This document shows positions 19,913-22,964 of a DNA stretch of 22,964 nt, in pieces. The stretch is from contig DATMEO010000134.1 in NCBI GenBank assembly GCA_035556515.1, forward strand, positions 1 to 22,964, given 5' to 3'. The stretch is from Gaiellasilicea sp035556515 (lineage in GTDB: Bacteria; Actinomycetota; Thermoleophilia; Gaiellales; Gaiellaceae). A model generated the notes under the pieces. That model saw nothing but the letters and a program-made list of their open reading frames with translations, had not been told where the DNA came from and made no database searches. The translations under genes and the position numbers were made by a program. Every line of letters starts with the position of its first letter. Within the stretch, counting starts at the first letter, position 1.

Positions 19913-20980
19913 ATGCGCCTGCTGTTGGTCGACGACGATGCCGGATTCCGCGAGTTGCTGCGGACGACGTTCGAGGACGTTCAGGTCGAGGTGGACGAGG
20001 CCGGCAGCGCCGCCGAGGCAGAGGCGCGCATCTCGGCGTCGCGCCCGGACGTGATCGTGCTCGACGTCGGCATGCCGGGCATGGACGGGCTCGCGTTCTG
20101 CCGCGAGCTGAAGGCGAGCGAGGATACGCGCGAGATCTCGGTCGTCCTGCTCACCGGGATGGATGACGTGGAGGACGTGGCCGGCGCCGCCGGCGCGGAC
20201 GCGCTGCTGTTGAAGCCGTTCCGGCCACTCGAGCTGCTCGGCGTCGTGGAGCGCCTCGCGGGAGCCGGCGTGGGGGCGCCGATGCGCCGCGTCAACGGCC
20301 GCTCCGACGAGGAGCAGCTCGTCCTCTACGCCCGCGACCTTCGCCACCTCGTCGAGATCGAGCGCGCGCAGCGCGGGTTGCTCGAGAGCGCATACAAGGA
20401 AACGGTGTCGGCGCTCGCGACCGCGCTCGGGACGAAGGACACGGGGACGCGCCAGCACTCCCAGCGCGTGCAGCGCTACGCGCTCGAGCTGACGCGCGCG
20501 ATCGACCCCGAGCTCGCCGGCGATCCCGCGCTCGAGTACGGGTTCCTCCTGCACGACATCGGCAAGATCGGTGTCCCCGACCAGATCTTGCTCAAGCCGG
20601 TCGAGCTGAACGAGTCGGAGTGGCGCGTGATGAAGGCGCACACGGTGCTCGGCGCCCAGATGATCGGCGGCGTCGCGTTCCTGCACGAGGCAGGCGTCCA
20701 GGTCGTCCGCTCGCACCACGAGCGCTGGGACGGCGAGGGCTACCCGGACGGGCTCGCCGGTGAGGAGATCCCGCTCGGCGCACGGATCTTCGCCGTCGCC
20801 GACGCGGTCGACGCGATCACGAACCACCGCCCGTACCGGGCCGCTCGCAGCTGGCGCGACTGCCGCCGCGAGATCGTCGCGCAGAAGGGGACGCAGTTCG
20901 ATCCGATGGTCGTGGACGCGTTCTGCGACCGCGAGCACGTGCTGCACGAGATCCGCCGCGAGTTCCTCGCCGCCGCGTAG
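19913..20980 (+). CDS. Response regulator with HD-GYP output domain
   Basis: The product is 355 residues. The receiver domain (1-115) has the acidic pocket LLVDDD (D7-D9), phospho-acceptor D51 in VLDVGMPGMDG and K101 in LLLKPF. A coiled linker (about 130-165) leads to an HD-GYP domain: H214/D215 in LLHDIGKIGVPDQIL, the HHERWDGEGYP motif at 268-278, and the LGARIFAVADAVDAIT helix. HD-GYP domains hydrolyse cyclic di-GMP, and all visible metal ligands are kept, so an active phosphodiesterase controlled by phosphorylation is likely. A GGGGGGA ribosome site lies about six bases before the ATG. No kinase adjoins it; the hybrid kinase at 5997 is too far to assign. The divergent gene is FkbM. Confidence 0.94.
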   Translation: MRLLLVDDDAGFRELLRTTFEDVQVEVDEAGSAAEAEARISASRPDVIVLDVGMPGMDGLAFCRELKASEDTREISVVLLTGMDDVEDVAGAAGADALLLKPFRPLELLGVVERLAGAGVGAPMRRVNGRSDEEQLVLYARDLRHLVEIERAQRGLLESAYKETVSALATALGTKDTGTRQHSQRVQRYALELTRAIDPELAGDPALEYGFLLHDIGKIGVPDQILLKPVELNESEWRVMKAHTVLGAQMIGGVAFLHEAGVQVVRSHHERWDGEGYPDGLAGEEIPLGARIFAVADAVDAITNHRPYRAARSWRDCRREIVAQKGTQFDPMVVDAFCDREHVLHEIRREFLAAA

Positions 20981-20986
20981 GACGGC

Positions 20987-21005
20987 TTGTGTTCCTGTAA
21001 CACAA
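20987..21005. repeat. TTGTGTT-N5-AACACAA palindrome, intergenic copy 1
   Basis: The sequence ttgtgttcctgtaacacaa has 7-bp arms around a five-base centre. It begins seven bases after the response-regulator stop codon. It is the exact reverse complement of the copy at 21043-21061. Confidence 0.85.
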
Positions 21006-21042
21006 AGCCCTCCAGCCATGGAACGGTGCGGGTTGGCGGTGC

Positions 21043-21061
21043 TTGTGTTACAGGAACACAA
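21043..21061. repeat. TTGTGTT-N5-AACACAA palindrome, intergenic copy 2
   Basis: The sequence ttgtgttacaggaacacaa is the exact reverse complement of the copy at 20987-21005, 37 bases away. Both have the flanks gc- and -ag. The pair could fold into a 19-bp stem or bind the same dimeric protein twice. It lies about 97 bases upstream of the acyl-CoA dehydrogenase ATG. Confidence 0.85.
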
Positions 21062-21142
21062 AGTCTCGCCCGCCGCGCCCATTCGGGAGCTTGCGCGACG
21101 AGCAGCCGCAGAGCGGATGCTCAGCTTGCGCCGGTGCCTCGG

Positions 21143-21148
21143 TAGACT
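21143..21148 (+). promoter_or_regulatory. Candidate leaderless -10 box for the acyl-CoA dehydrogenase gene
   Basis: TAGACT lies nine bases before the ATG at 21158, the same box and spacing as for the M42 gene. No Shine-Dalgarno sequence is seen. Confidence 0.45.
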
Positions 21149-21157
21149 CGCGCCCTG

Positions 21158-22317
<1,160 letters not shown>

Positions 22318-22321
<4 letters not shown>

Positions 22322-22890
22322 GAAGCCGTGACGAGCCGGTCCGCCTGACGCGGATCTACACGCGCGGCGGTGACCACGGCGAGACCTCGCTCGGCGACGG
22401 CTCGCGGGTCTCGAAGCTGGACTGCCGAATCGGCGCGTTCGGCACCGTCGACGAGCTCAATTCGGCGATCGGCCTCGTGCTCGCCGGCGACGTGCCGGAG
22501 GCGATGCGCGAGCCGCTCGTCCGGATCCAGAACGAGCTCTTCGACGTCGGCGCCGATCTCTCGGTGCCGTGGGGCGTCACCGACCGGCTACGGGTGGAGC
22601 AGCCGATGATCGACGCGCTCGAGCGGCTCTGCGACGACTTCAACGCCGACCTGCCGGAGCTGCGCAGCTTCGTCCTGCCCGGCGGCACCGAGGCGGCTGC
22701 GCGGCTGCATGTCGCCCGCACGATCTGCCGCCGCGCCGAGCGTGATGCCCTGCTCGGCGCGCAGGAGGTCGACCTGAACCCGCTCGTCCTCGGCTACCTG
22801 AACCGGCTCTCCGACCTGCTCTTCATCCTCGCCCGCGCGGCGAACGCGGGCGGCGAGGAACCGCTTTGGCGGCCTGGGAGCTCGCGCTAG
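22318..22890 (+). CDS. PduO-type ATP:cob(I)alamin adenosyltransferase
   Basis: The product is 190 residues, the normal length. The N-terminal ATP site is TRIYTRGGDHGETSLGDG followed by R-V-SKLD. The middle motif is AFGTVDELNSAIGLVLA, and the C-terminal helices carry FVLPGGTEAAARLHVARTIC, RRAER and NRLSDLLFILAR, all characteristic of PduO/MMAB enzymes. It makes adenosylcobalamin from cob(I)alamin and ATP for B12-dependent mutases. Its ATG overlaps the acyl-CoA dehydrogenase stop, so the two are co-translated; this suggests that the acyl-CoA pathway here feeds an adenosylcobalamin-dependent mutase (for example methylmalonyl-CoA mutase) elsewhere. The next gene starts 25 bases before its stop codon. 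Confidence 0.95.
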
Positions 22891-22964
22891 CGCTCGCAGG
22901 CTCGTTCGTCGCCGGCTACGTCGGCTCGATGCTGGGGCTCGTGCTCGGAACGCTGCGGCTGCCG
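22866..22964 (+). CDS. TauE/SafE-like membrane permease (3' truncated by window edge)
   Basis: An open frame begins at a TTG (22866), overlapping the end of the adenosyltransferase gene by 25 bases, with GAGGAA five bases upstream as ribosome-binding site. The 33 visible residues, starting AWELALALAGSFVAGY and continuing VGSMLGLVLGTLRLP, form a membrane helix with the glycine pattern seen at the N-terminus of the sulfite-exporter TauE/SafE family. Only the first helix is visible, so the assignment is tentative; the transported anion cannot be inferred. Confidence 0.6.
   Translation, partial: MAAWELALALAGSFVAGYVGSMLGLVLGTLRLP

Overview
This window is chromosomal DNA from a high-GC bacterium, most likely a deep-branching actinobacterium of the Thermoleophilia (Gaiellales/Solirubrobacterales-like) type. 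That placement is inferred from the strong G/C third-position bias, the compact gene packing, the many starts with a TANNNT box only 6-9 bases upstream, and the style of the protein families. No rRNA or other marker gene is present to prove it. I see no tRNA, rRNA, CRISPR array, insertion sequence, integrase or prophage gene.

Left part (1-8740). A truncated luciferase-like flavin oxidoreductase (+) converges on a CGNR-regulator/VOC pair (-), and a perfect 18-bp palindrome separates them. A secreted M23 peptidase (+) diverges from the CGNR gene over one shared -10 box. It converges on a tiny membrane-anchored protein, followed on the minus strand by YqgE/AlgH, an orphan peptide-type ABC substrate-binding protein, a membrane hybrid histidine kinase and a small exported protein made of six 11-residue DWSSGK-type repeats.

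Middle (8741-14608). A complete minus-strand tryptophan operon, trpE-trpG-trpD-trpCF-trpB-trpA, runs from chorismate to tryptophan. Every junction overlaps or abuts. TrpC and TrpF are fused, the TrpF half lacks the usual phosphate-binding signatures, and several subunits are shortened at the N-terminus.

Right part (14609-22964). An M42 aminopeptidase diverges from trpE with only 14 bases between start codons. A thiolase, a 3-hydroxybutyryl-CoA dehydrogenase and an acyl-CoA dehydrogenase form a scattered fatty acyl/butyryl-CoA module. The acyl-CoA dehydrogenase is translationally coupled to a PduO-type cobalamin adenosyltransferase and then to the start of a TauE/SafE-like permease. Between them lie a TIMP/NTR-like membrane protein, a GNAT acetyltransferase, an FkbM-type methyltransferase, a REC-HD-GYP response regulator and a short frameshifted gene remnant.

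Most of this is ordinary housekeeping and catabolic sequence. The items most worth a second look are: (i) a 19-base palindrome, TTGTGTT-N5-AACACAA, present three times, once inside trpE; (ii) the DWSSGK-repeat exported protein with a palindrome just upstream; (iii) the diverged TrpF half; (iv) a consistent set of apparently leaderless promoters, two of them bidirectional. I did not find a convincing large undescribed system.
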